Source of the DNA: CAYQUV01 sp964421005
GTDB taxonomy: Bacteria > Patescibacteriota > Minisyncoccia > Minisyncoccales > CG1-02-41-26
Reading direction: 5' to 3'
DNA: 14,138 nt
Assembly: GCA_964421005.1 (NCBI GenBank)
Contig: CAYQUV010000019.1
Span: forward strand, 1-14,138
The translations under genes were made by a program, and so were the position numbers. A model generated the notes under the pieces. The model made no database searches. It was given only the letters and a program-made list of their open reading frames with translations, and was not told the DNA's origin. Numbering within the stretch: the stretch's first letter is position 1; every line of letters starts with the position of its first letter. Shown here in pieces: positions 9,001 to 13,800 of the stretch.

Positions 9001-9326
9001 TTTCTTCCTTTTATTTTTCCTTTTCTTAATAAATAACCGATATAGCCAGGAGAGTAACCAGAAATTTTTGCTGCTTCTTTGAGTGAGATATATTTTTTCT
9101 TTTTCAACTCTGCAAAGTAAGAACTTTGATAATTAATATTTTTTTTAAATTTTTTGCAATATTTAATTACTTCATTTAAATTAGTTTGCCAGGAAATGTT
9201 GGTGAAAAATTTTTTTCCTTTAAGTTTTTTTGTCCGAATTAAATAGCCAATATAATCTGGAGCATAACCAGAAACTTTTGCTGCTTCTTTGAGATTAAGA
9301 TATTTTCGTTTTTTGCTTGATTCCAT
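1..9326 (-). CDS. Giant membrane-anchored modular surface protein, C-terminus cut by window edge
   Basis: The frame is open for 3108 codons with no stop and continues past the window edge. The ATG is the first possible start, because an in-frame TAG lies two codons upstream (9332-9330). Approximate residue layout: two HTH modules 9-46 and 79-116; membrane helix 177-197; beta-sandwich half 211-293; basic amphipathic/hydrophobic segment 325-366; Ser/Thr/Glu stalk 367-585; second sandwich half 587-664; stalk and E/K-rich helix 665-800; Thr-rich region with three cysteines 810-900; Ig/macroglobulin-like domains 990-1290; 'RQWQIASDAP' domain 1294-1461; 'YRW' modules from about 1472, 1812, 2424, 2760 and 3083; DUF2341 units from 1829 and 2780 with LamG-like tails; seven-repeat propeller 1916-2213. 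No clear Shine-Dalgarno is visible. Such proteins usually serve in adhesion or cell-surface interaction; the specific role is unknown. DUF2341 and similar folds are known family knowledge; membrane topology and function are inferred. Confidence 0.9.
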   Translation of the reverse strand, partial: MESSKKRKYLNLKEAAKVSGYAPDYIGYLIRTKKLKGKKFFTNISWQTNLNEVIKYCKKFKKNINYQSSYFAELKKKKYISLKEAAKISGYSPGYIGYLLRKGKIKGRKFYTGICWITTEKSIRKYQEKKLKNKLKIETQKKIHSDSPFYFKFPFYLKLIHFIPQSSNKVNRIFGFGWRLALVAFIIFFFVSGFTPAKFLQGSISAIFAQDTNIINFYSTNSYGFWQNSQNVQGEPEVGPLGYIDSFSESNSAVYKSGSLVVSVEDFRPLSVCDLNQKQFQFAKIKFSFAIREKTSDFQLEQSTDIDSDTDSEMDNTSTEEQTSFWNKIKNFFRRLARKTTDLVKATGVLVKKLVVKIASMVSVVKAEESGSTTTPSTIIEEIIVEETVIIENPVNETTELTEPAVLEPVEQSCSDELLEPSSSQTTTETIANESTIITEPPTTESPITELPTTEETTINETLFSETITDATTTTEITTTESVLDDVFLPISEETSSQETSTEGSASTSSQDLLEEELSRGEEITTTEVTSIEDAFAESMSSKATTTDSTEATSSEITTAGAIIAGTTTTESTTTDSAATEILPELDTKIVVWYSLNGENWQKLDTISDYPLSNNSNGGYFEYDASFLKNWEDVKNLKIKFEGVVGGETNFEALLDSVWVEAYYSEKGTIDEEQGTESVSTEGPEEDISEGGGGDISAPEEGRESTSTLEALATATTTTTTDTEKTPVATTTEVVKEGTTTSPTSSEEQLVEQSEQQKEDENLEQEKDKEDELKKNKQEKEDKKEKDEIELLSKENNFRANENPNFRFRYNKIYFKFLKSTTATLTTSSITTSITTSTTTPIINSSTTKSNLTSTTLVDSSIGGCDKCSQERNKGDTSGVPICTNSTTTTTTTTTLSTTTSSFNNFKPRVFGSLVDSESVSTTAGSTTTATDITSSNPTANNATVNDATGTDAVGGNTDASTSDVTEDTATGNNAAGSTATGTQAGSDSWRGINVTSEVQDLQGNRVNIDSEFSFEENGEFSVILEKPSEFRPGLYKLVIKIEDNSTGLSEIQVFEQEFRWGVLAINTNKSIYLPNEQVYIQIAALKDDGHTICDADLRLEIISPTKELSSVSVERSRKCGPDNVTDVPDYFAYYQINATGTYQMKLTNLDTGYEIEDSFEVRDSVPFDVERTGPTRIYPPASYEMNFRIKANQDFKGKIIENVPVGFKITETDNSVEVADNIIDERKNIIWDVNLQAGDSYQFGYQFNAPDISPYLYLLGPLTFRESESQKTGSSKVESLEVGNNNPVFEETRQWQIASDAPDTLTLRPNASGDATNLSVNTGSNWDAVNEDPSDGDSTYVYNNTKGGTLYDLYNLQNLTDTGTINSVTVWINARDSSQKGGATAKTVIKDNNTERRGSAVSLPSTGAWTLASTTYTTDAGGGSWDWSDITNLQAGVELINPNTAGIETRCTQVWAVVDYTKGTTLAQTSYRWQNDDGDSTGNPTTGGNVNNNTNSAAADTSLEMEKGERATWRVQVENSGAATTTSFKIQWATTTGVCTSSLTWQDVGATTEIAWSYGLSGTSSDSLTASICASNSNTWTNGKWFEATSTTGDFTLATSTYTEFAFMLETSNAVTGTDYCLRLINETASTTLNGGYDKYGELSIVSSATKRYSKDAVSSISDSDYNLDLTYYLDNEGYDDVAGDDGNSDAITSAADTVPVFLFAKQHTNNTDDIYVTWNGSTTIACATNKVYLQVYNINSLTWETFASSTTCAAGTDFSLSGNITTNPGNYYDSNNWRFVRVYQASSTQQTLRTDYINITSQPIVDEVHYRWRNDDGGEGIPWYDSGWSYRKSIPIQNTTGTLTDYQVKIIVASSTGQSGDVTCDGHCQDDFDDVRFTAADGQTLLDYWRESYATSASSTFWVKVPSLAAGSDPWKQHSGTGRWGANEMFAVSAASSTEVWIVGENGQVWQYNGTDWIQHSGTDRWDTNTLYDVSVASSNEVWIVGENGQVWQYNGTDWIQHSGTGRWTTNTIKSVSAASSTEVWIAGYSGNVWEYNGSAWTQHDGGWGDTPWMSAIDAASSTEVWIGGQYATNVWEFNGVDDNWIQHNSEDNKWASSINGVSVVSSNEVWITGYSGEVWKYNGSSWTDYSAHEKWSDQTFNEISAVSSTEVWIVGLFGNVWEYNTTWTQHSGVGRWGTDVQSYMNGVSVLSSDEVWVVGRNGNVWEYNASKIGETNIYMYYGNASATTTSNGDNTFEFFDDFSGAYPGSKWTGDTSYGTVTNGILDYYSGSGSWQKIYSTSSSTPDMALRARAYFELTYNGLDDSLGFEASPCCNGRSILHNTGISTADDYGNSSEETGYYNYDTWYIFDIEQVSGTSVKLYVNGDLKTTKTDYVGTLPQPANIASYRDHLYVDWILIRNYTSQEPSIGTPGSEETSGGATWMAAEDSYVALTAAQQSNNIRVRFLLRNSGSSADNYNYRLQYAPLGGAPNCTSVDETNFNDVPTTTGSVVQMATSTNFTDQASTINFEGSLTDPSNGWSWKAGKMVEHPSYQTDAITLNEYEFTELEYNFKFTNSAPDGTNYCFRVAKGEGGAATSLDNYTQIARISTKADVTVTTIGSQTDSIDIPLTSSYVGGGFVIQEHTGSRNVTGITITEQGTVDAQNDLENIKLFYDLDTTFPYDCVGEQYDAGSDSQFGSTTTFNGANGTATFTDTVSISTTSTMCVYVVLDVKKSASVDETLEIQITDPSTEVTVSSGTIGPSSALPISGTTELVGIDEVHYRWRGDTAGEALANWLYKKSIGVKNSSSNDLTDFQVRVKVGYNTTSGVDVSCESHCQTDFDDIRFTNSNQTILLDHWREKYDLGTSSTFWVKIPSLPANSTTTIYMYYGNLNAGTASNGENTFIFYDDFEDRDYSDKWTAVDDNYWQESSDVMMTVWGQGSRFIYLKNRNSSNNSPEVHEFKVKWLSGETGTHLAGMMWHWNSYSDTYRVFYYDPGSSLYTRYVDTDLGSSPISYTGSYDEWYHFLLKIKGGGNYYFQIEKNDGTNVTSTNFSDNSGTSGHIGLGGGGSGAIHAYYDDYRIRKYAFPEPSVVTTGSEETGGTGWLAAEDTATTTDKNINIRLRFS
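81..990 (-). other. DUF2341 domain, copy 2, with LamG-like tail
   Basis: Residues about 2780-3082 of the giant protein carry ANWLYKKSIGVKN, VSCESHCQTDFDDIRF, FWVKIPSL and IYMYYGN in unbroken order. A concanavalin/LamG-like stretch follows (DEWYHFLLKIKGG, YYDDYRIRKY), ending in the shared PSVVTTGSEET. Next comes the start of another 'GWLAAED' module that the window cuts. The domain is often found in bacterial surface and adhesion proteins; its ligand is not known. Confidence 0.75.
2570..3842 (-). other. DUF2341 domain, copy 1, interrupted by the propeller
   Basis: The first part (residues about 1829-1914) has GWSYRKSIPIQN, DVTCDGHCQDDFDDVRF and FWVKVPSLAAGS. The second part (about 2215-2250) has TNIYMYYGNA and DNTFEFFDDF. 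In copy 2 of the same protein, VKIPSLPANS joins TTTIYMYYGN directly. The propeller therefore sits at one precise point inside the DUF2341 fold. A LamG-like sandwich (FDIEQVSGTSVKLYVNG) follows up to about residue 2415. Confidence 0.8.
2688..3581 (-). repeat. Seven-repeat beta-propeller inside the giant protein
   Basis: Residues 1916-2213 consist of seven tandem repeats of 43, 42, 42, 44, 42, 41 and 44 residues, filling 298 residues exactly. Each has the pattern W-(I/T/K)-Q-H ... V-S-x-x-SS-x-EVWI-x-G ... VW-x-(Y/F)-N. The Trp-rich EVWIVG and VWEYN strands and the count of seven fit a seven-bladed propeller, like the WD/Ycf48/kelch-style folds. Blades 1 and 2 are almost identical at DNA level with a 126-bp period. 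A short CCTC-AACC-GAGG hairpin recurs in most blades within the SSTEV codons. The ligand is unknown. Confidence 0.85.
6628..6672 (-). repeat. Trinucleotide microsatellite encoding a poly-threonine run
   Basis: Near-perfect GTA/GTG triplets (ACT/ACC on the coding strand) encode nine consecutive threonines at residues 887-895, with more Thr triplets just downstream. Shorter blocks of the same kind occur around 6543-6553 and 7130-7185. The unit is one codon, so slippage would change stalk length without breaking the frame. Confidence 0.85.
6942..7095 (-). other. E/K-rich charged helix or coiled coil in the stalk
   Basis: Residues about 745-796 of the giant protein are almost wholly Glu, Lys, Gln, Asp and Asn (for example EQEKDKEDELKKNKQEK). 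They contain no proline or glycine. This composition suits a long single alpha-helix or coiled coil serving as a rigid spacer between Thr-rich segments. Confidence 0.6.
7335..8696 (-). other. Beta-sandwich apparently split by a Ser/Thr/Glu-rich stalk
   Basis: Residues 211-293 (FWQNSQNV, SAVYKSG, FAKIKFSFAI) look like the first strands of an extracellular sandwich domain. Residues 587-664 (VVWYSLNGENWQKL, LKIKFEG, DSVWVEAYY) look like the last strands. From memory of related Patescibacteria surface proteins, these two parts occur close together in one domain. Here about 290 residues separate them. The insert holds a basic amphipathic segment (325-366, ending VKAEES) and a long Thr/Ser/Glu/Ile-rich stretch with many TTTE and TTES motifs. 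The single-domain reading is inference. Confidence 0.5.
8736..8798 (-). other. Single membrane-spanning or uncleaved signal-anchor segment
   Basis: Residues about 177-197 of the giant protein form a hydrophobic run (WRLALVAFIIFFFVSGF). They are preceded by many Lys/Arg residues and followed by a polar segment ending in AIFAQD. The positive-inside rule puts the HTH modules in the cytoplasm and the remaining roughly 2900 residues outside. The AIFA-Q stretch could also be a signal-peptidase-like site; cleavage would free the HTH part from the surface part. Confidence 0.8.
8979..9302 (-). repeat. Tandem pair of HTH modules at the N-terminus of the surface protein
   Basis: Residues 9-46 and 79-116 of the giant protein are two copies of one module. 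Both read Y-(L/I)-x-LKEAAK-(V/I)-SGY-x-P-x-YIGYL followed by a basic K-(L/I)-KG-(K/R)-K stretch and end in an aromatic Trp. The period is exactly 70 codons (210 bp), and the DNA is still nearly identical around the LKEAAK part (9066-9083 against 9276-9293). The pattern matches the MerR/excisionase-type helix-turn-helix (HTH_17-like), where LKEAA begins the first helix and the KGKLK segment is the wing. Both copies precede the single membrane helix, so they should lie in the cytoplasm. DNA binding is inferred from the fold only. Confidence 0.8.
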
Positions 9327-9343
9327 AGGCTATTTTCTAGTTT

Positions 9344-9360
9344 ATCTCGACCCTCGAGAT
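9344..9360. promoter_or_regulatory. Inverted repeat at the predicted start of the surface-protein transcript
   Basis: Two perfect 7-bp arms, ATCTCGA and TCGAGAT, flank a 3-base centre CCC. The element lies 7 bases downstream of the leftward -10 box, so it overlaps the likely transcription start and the first bases of the leader. It is more GC-rich than the AT-rich surroundings. It could be an operator for an HTH regulator or a 5' RNA hairpin. Confidence 0.6.
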
Positions 9361-9366
9361 TCCTTC

Positions 9367-9392
9367 ATTATAACACGAGCTTTGCTTGTCAA
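9367..9392 (-). promoter_or_regulatory. Leftward sigma70-type promoter for the giant surface protein
   Basis: A perfect TTGACA (9392-9387) and a perfect TATAAT (9372-9367) are separated by 14 bases, shorter than the usual 16-18. The -10 box carries an extended TG motif (TGT before TATAAT), which can compensate for poor -35 spacing. The predicted start near 9360 would give a leader of about 34 bases. Confidence 0.65.
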
Positions 9393-9400
9393 TATGTGGA

Positions 9401-9530
9401 AAACTCACCTTTAAAATAAACCAAAAACTAATTTTAGGAATTATCAAACTTAATTGCTGAATTAGATGCAACAAAACATAAAAATTATTTAACCAAAATT
9501 AATAATTTTTAATTTTCCACAAAAGAGAGG
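9401..9530. other. AT-rich spacer between divergent promoters
   Basis: No gene is visible here. The sequence is strongly AT-rich and holds a weak inverted repeat (TAATT-GCTG-AATTA at 9451-9464) and one TTAATA (9499-9504). It may supply upstream promoter elements or extra operator sites for either promoter. Confidence 0.4.
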
Positions 9531-9558
9531 TTGACAATAAACTTGGTTCAAGTAAAAT
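9531..9558 (+). promoter_or_regulatory. Rightward promoter for the small HTH gene
   Basis: TTGACA (9531-9536) matches the -35 consensus exactly. TAAAAT (9553-9558) matches the -10 box in five of six bases, with 16-bp spacing. Transcription would begin near 9565 and give a leader of about 60 bases that contains the TTAATA repeats. Confidence 0.6.
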
Positions 9559-9568
9559 TAAATAAAGG

Positions 9569-9616
9569 TTAATAAAAATTAATAATTGTATTAATAAACT
9601 TTACTAAAGATTAATA
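9569..9616 (+). repeat. Phased TTAATA direct repeats in the leader of the HTH gene
   Basis: TTAATA occurs at 9569, 9579, 9591 and 9611, giving steps of 10, 12 and 20 bases, close to whole helical turns. The repeats lie just downstream of the rightward promoter. Head-to-tail binding to AT-rich direct repeats is known for the single-domain MerR-like protein BldC, so autoregulation by the downstream gene product is possible. Chance in AT-rich DNA is the main alternative. Confidence 0.4.
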
Positions 9617-9625
9617 TAAAACATT

Positions 9626-9841
9626 ATGGAAAATAATAAAAAATACTTTACTATAAAAGAAGTGGCTAGCATTTTAGGAGTTACTCCCCTGACTTTACGA
9701 AATTGGGACAAAAAAGGAAAACTGAAAGCTTATCGGAACCCAATAAATAATTACAGGATTTACAAAAAGGAAGAAATTCAACTTCTCTTGCGAAAAATAG
9801 AATCTAAAAAAGGACCAAACGGAAAAATCTTTTTAGGTTAA
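9626..9841 (+). CDS. Small single-domain MerR/excisionase-like HTH DNA-binding protein
   Basis: The 71-residue product is essentially one winged helix-turn-helix. YFTIKEVASILGVTPLTLRNW (about residues 7-27) gives the two HTH helices, and KKGKLKAYRNPINNYRIY (29-46) gives the wing. A short basic helical tail with KKEEI follows. This is the HTH_17/MerR DNA-binding fold without the effector-binding or dimerisation helix of full MerR proteins, so it resembles BldC or Xis-type proteins. It probably acts in the cytoplasm as a transcription regulator. No integrase or transposase lies nearby to support an excisionase role. It has no clear Shine-Dalgarno. It is divergent from the giant surface gene, whose own N-terminus carries two modules of the same fold, which suggests that it controls that gene and itself. 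The target is inferred. Confidence 0.85.
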   Translation: MENNKKYFTIKEVASILGVTPLTLRNWDKKGKLKAYRNPINNYRIYKKEEIQLLLRKIESKKGPNGKIFLG

Positions 9842-9870
9842 TTAAAATCACTCTACCTCTTTCTTAATCA

Positions 9871-9904
9871 AAAAAACACCCATTTAATAAAAAGGGTGTT
9901 TTTT
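9871..9904. terminator. Rho-independent terminator, likely bidirectional
   Basis: Perfect 11-bp arms (AAAAAACACCC / GGGTGTTTTTT) flank a 12-base AT-rich loop. T-runs lie on the 3' side in both orientations. It ends the small HTH gene 30 bases after its stop and would also end leftward transcription of the methyltransferase remnant. Confidence 0.9.
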
Positions 9905-9947
9905 GATAATAAACAGATTTAGTTCAATAACTACTCTTAAATTTCCT

Positions 9948-10640
9948 CTATAATCTAGTAATTAATCCCAAATAATATACTCTTTTATATAAATTACTAG
10001 TATTTTCTGTTTTAGGCTTTAAATAAATAATTTTTAAGAGAGCAAATAATGAAATTAATTCTTTCTTGGTAAAACCTCTTTCAATCATCCTTGTATAGGA
10101 GAAAAAATATGAATTAGGCTCTGGACCGAGTAATGATTTAATTAGTTCCTGAACAAGAGAGTTATCTGCTAAAATACCTTCCACCTTGTCTTAATAAATG
10201 AACTACATTCTTTGTGTAAATTGCTCCTTCTTGAGAGTTAAAAAGATACATTGTAGCCATACCTATTATATATCAAATCAAAACTTTTATCTTTGAAAGG
10301 CAGCAATTCTCCTGCGTTCTGTTTAATAAAGCGATTTTTATTAATAAACCCTGCCTTTTTCTGCTCTCTTTTGAGCAAAGTTGATGGCTTCTCTTATAAT
10401 TTCAACTCCTATAACTTCGTAACTATGCGAGGTTAAATAAATTGAATTTATCCCCCACCCCAAACCAATAATCAAGTGCTCTACTGGGACTTATTCTTTT
10501 TTTCTCTATCGGGACTTATTCTTTTTGTTTTAACAAAATTATTTATAAACCAAAACTGCTTTAGGTGACCGTATTCTTTCAATTGAGCGAGTATTCTTTA
10601 GTTCTTGGTATTCTTTTTTCCAGAGTTCCTTTTGTATCAT
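9948..10640 (-). pseudogene. Decayed class I SAM-dependent methyltransferase
   Basis: Pieces of one protein appear in order across different frames. The start (10640) gives MIQKELWKKEYQELK and runs to a TAA at 10541-10539. A second frame gives FVKTKRISP. Next is motif I, GLGWGINSIYL, then YEVIGVEI and REAINFAQKRAEK, and a double stop. Another frame gives NAGELLPFKDKSFDLIY and YGYNVSF, then a stop. EGAIYTKNVVHLLRQGG follows in a third frame. The last piece, LADNSLVQELIKSLLG, runs open to the stop at 9948. The GxGxG loop, the acidic residue after beta-2 and LPFKDKSFDLIY are typical of small-molecule or unspecified Methyltransf_11/25-type enzymes. At least five disruptions make function very unlikely. 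A good AAAGGA ribosome site sits ten bases before the old start. Full length would be about 231 residues, normal for the family. The substrate is unknown. Confidence 0.88.
10481..10530. repeat. 25-bp tandem duplication inside the methyltransferase remnant
   Basis: Bases 10481-10505 and 10506-10530 match at 21 of 25 positions and share GGGACTTATTCTTTTT. The length is not a multiple of three, so the duplication shifts the frame just before motif I. Removing one copy joins KRISP to a plausible ALD-x-G-x-GWG start of the Rossmann fold, apart from one further single-base change. Confidence 0.8.
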
Positions 10641-10816
10641 TTCAATATTATCCTTTATATTCTAAAACATAAAAACCCGAGGCAACAATTTCCCAGACAG
10701 ATTACCGCTGGACTTGAACTCCAATCAATATTACGACAACTGAAAGAGAAATTTTTTAGGAAAAAATTGGATTAAAATAAACATAAAAAGGGATTAACTA
10801 AAAACAAAGAGCAACT
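10641..10816. other. Intergenic stretch with no recognisable gene
   Basis: Apart from the AAAGGA ribosome site (10651-10656) of the broken methyltransferase, nothing here is convincing. A minus-strand segment around 10704-10720 (GGAGTTCAAGTCCAGC) resembles a tRNA T-arm, but neither the rest of the cloverleaf nor proper stem pairing is present. Confidence 0.5.
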
Positions 10817-10817
10817 A

Positions 10818-10848
10818 AAAAACCGCTGAATTTCGGTCAACGGTTTTT
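10818..10848 (-). terminator. Rho-independent terminator of the MFS/spermidine-synthase-like gene
   Basis: The 8-bp arms AAAAACCG / CGGTTTTT are extended inward by three more pairs after one mismatch, leaving a 7-base loop. On the minus strand the hairpin is followed by a run of Ts. It begins 27 bases after the stop codon of the gene. Confidence 0.85.
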
Positions 10849-10874
10849 AAAAAATTTAAGGATAAAAAATATTT

Positions 10875-13800
10875 CTAATCTCTTAAATCTAATAATTCTT
10901 TTAATCTTTCTTTTGTTTTTGGTTGATCCGGATTAATCTTCAAACTTTTCTCAAGAGATTCTTTTGCTTCTCTGTACATCCCTTTATTGTAATAATAAAT
11001 GGCTAGCCAATTTAAAGCATCGGTATTTTCTTGATTAACTTCCAGCGCTTTTTTAAGATAACTTTCAGCTTTTTCTAATTTCTCCTGCTTCAGATATAAC
11101 AATCCAAGATTGCTAAAACCCCAAGTATACCAAGGACCGACCTCTGTTGCTTTTTTAAGCCATATTTCAGCATTCTCAAATTCATTTTTCCTTAAATAAG
11201 CTGCACCCAGAGTATTCAAGAATACCGGCTCTTTAAGGTTGAGTTTTGCCGCCTTTTCGTAAAAAGTGAGTGCCTCCTCTTCGTTTCCTGACAAAAAGGC
11301 TAACTTGCCTTTGCCGTAGTAATATTTAGACAAACTATTTTCTAAAATCGGGTCAGATTTAATTGATAGCGCTTCTTCGAGATATTTTATAGCTTGTTCA
11401 GAATCTCCCCTCTCCCCATAAATCACAGCTAAAAGATTATTCTTCTGGAAACTCTTCGCTTCCTGAGAAAGTTTTATGCCGAATATTTTTTCAATGTCTT
11501 CCTGGAATGAATAAAGCTCTTCTAAATTTTGACTGACTGTTTCTTTATAAAGAGATAATGGGGTTTGAAATTCAAGGAACGGATAGTTATCAGTATGGAG
11601 TTTAAATTCTTTGAATTTTTTAACCTGATTTTCAGTAAAAATGAAATGAGATAAAACCTCTTCTGATTTTGAAATTGCTACTTTCTCAAAATCGGCTTTG
11701 ATTTCAGGTATATTAAATCTTTCTCTAAATTTAGTTTGATTGATTTTAATTGGTTGCAGAGAACCTATTAAAAATAAATCTTTGTAGTCAGGCGAACTCC
11801 AAACTTGAACATAAGGAAAAACTTCCGAAAAAGTATAAATAACCGATTTCAAATTTTCTCTATCTAAAGAATAAAGTTGAACCCATTGAAACATTACCCC
11901 ATCTTTCTTGAGGTTATTTTTACAAAGCTGATAATATTCTTTTGTAAAAAGATTAGCATTTCCTTTAACCCAGGGATTTGATGGCTGGGAAGAAATAATA
12001 TCGTATTTTTTTTGAGAAATTAAAAGATAATTTCTCCCATCTTCAACAATTATCTTTACCCGCGGGTCTTCCAAGGCGTTGTGATTGAATTCTTTAAAAT
12101 ATTCGGCTGCTTCAATAATTGCCGGCTCAATTTCAACCAAATCAATCTCTTCTAGAGGATATTGAGTCATGGCTCCTAAAGTTACACCGGACCCCAAACC
12201 AACTATTAAAGCATCTTTGGGCTCTCCGGGATGTAAAAGCAAAGGCAAATAACCGGTTAAAAGCATAGTATCTAAATCTCCAATTTGTTTAAATTCAACT
12301 TTACCGGCTGAAGCATCAACCTTTCCGTTAACCCTCATCGCCAAATATCCTTTGGTGTTTTCTGAAATAGAAACAGTAGCCAATAATCCGTCTTTGTAAA
12401 AGATAATATTTTCTTTTTCTGTCTCCCCGGAAATTAGCTCCGGGCTTAAAAGGTAAAGTTGAACATAAACTGCCGGGCCGCTGGTTAGATTATATTTGTT
12501 CCATTGGGGCAGATAATAAGAGAAAGAAATTACACCGATAATAATTAAACTGAAAATAGCTTTAAATAAAAATCTTCTGCCCCAATTTCTCATCTTATCT
12601 CCTCTTTCTCCATTTTTTGACCGACCTAACCACATTGACGGACTTAACCAAATAAGAGTCAGGGCTAAAATAAAATAAATTAAACTACAAAGAATAATAC
12701 TTTTCTGAAGGCCAAGTTTAGGTAAAAGCAAAAATCCGCCAACAAAAGAACCAACAATACAACCTAATGTATTAACTGAATAAATCTCCCCTAAAAAGCT
12801 GCCAACTTTTTTTACATCTCTTATATAAATTTTAGTGCCTAAAGGAAAAGTAACTCCCATTAAAAATGTAGGAAGCAAAAGGACAAGAAATATCAAAAAA
12901 AATAGAACCATCTGGAGACCCCAAAAAGATTCTCCTAGAAAACTGAAAATCTTAATAAAAAGAAAGGGCAAATTATCAAATAAAGGATTCAAAAAAACAA
13001 CAAAGATACCGATTAAGCCAATAGTTACTGCCAACCAAAGCCAAAGATTTTTTATTTTGTCTACAAATTTAGCAACTATAATACTACCCAGAGCAATCCC
13101 GGTTAAGAAACCTGCTAAAATTAGAGAAAAAGCATAAGTTGAACTGCCAATAGTTAAAACTAAAGCCCTGGTCCATAAAACTTCCAAAGCTAAAGCCGTG
13201 AACCCGGTAAAGAAAAAGATAAAGAGCAAGAAATATCTAAAAACTGATAACTGTTGGGTGTTATTTTGATTGTTAATTTTTACTGGAGCTTGCTTTGCTA
13301 TCTCTTTGTTAGGAGTTTCTTCTCCCAGAATAAACTTCTCGTTTGCTCGACTTTCTCTTTTAACCAAACCTAAAAAAGAAAGCCCGACTAAAGTATCAAT
13401 TGATGCTGCCGTATAAATCGCTCCGTTAACTCCCAATCCAAAAGTGATAATTAAAAAGAATCCAGCCAAAACTACTCCTAATACTCCTCCGAAAGTATTC
13501 AAAGAGTAAAGCAAAGCAATTTTTCCACCTACTTCTTCTTTAAACCGGATTAAAAACTTTGAAATAACAGGCAAGGTGCCGCCCATTAAAACTGTTGGTA
13601 TAATTAGAGCTAAAAAAGAAAGTATGAATCTAAGCAAGTTAATATTAAGAGTTGAAATTTCCGAGCCATTAAGAAAAATAAACTGCAATTTTTCAATTAA
13701 TTTAAAAATAAAAGGGGTAAAGAAAGCATAAATCCCTACCCCGATTTCTAAGAAAGCAAACAATAGTAAAAAATGTTTTGGTTTTTTGAGTTTATCTACA

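Noticed and set aside
9626..9841. Small HTH protein as a phage excisionase
   Set aside because: No integrase, attachment-site repeat or other phage gene is seen in the window, so a regulator is the safer reading.
9948..10184. A 78-aa minus-strand frame starting at GTG as a real small gene
   Set aside because: It continues the methyltransferase C-terminus in sequence logic and is only the last open piece of the pseudogene.
10700..10725. tRNA-like T-arm on the minus strand (GTTCAAGTCC)
   Set aside because: Stem pairing around the canonical T-loop fails, and no D-arm, anticodon arm or acceptor pairing is visible.
12835..13137. 100-codon plus-strand open frame
   Set aside because: It lies antisense within the strongly supported MFS/spermidine-synthase-like gene and has a Lys/Arg-rich shadow composition.
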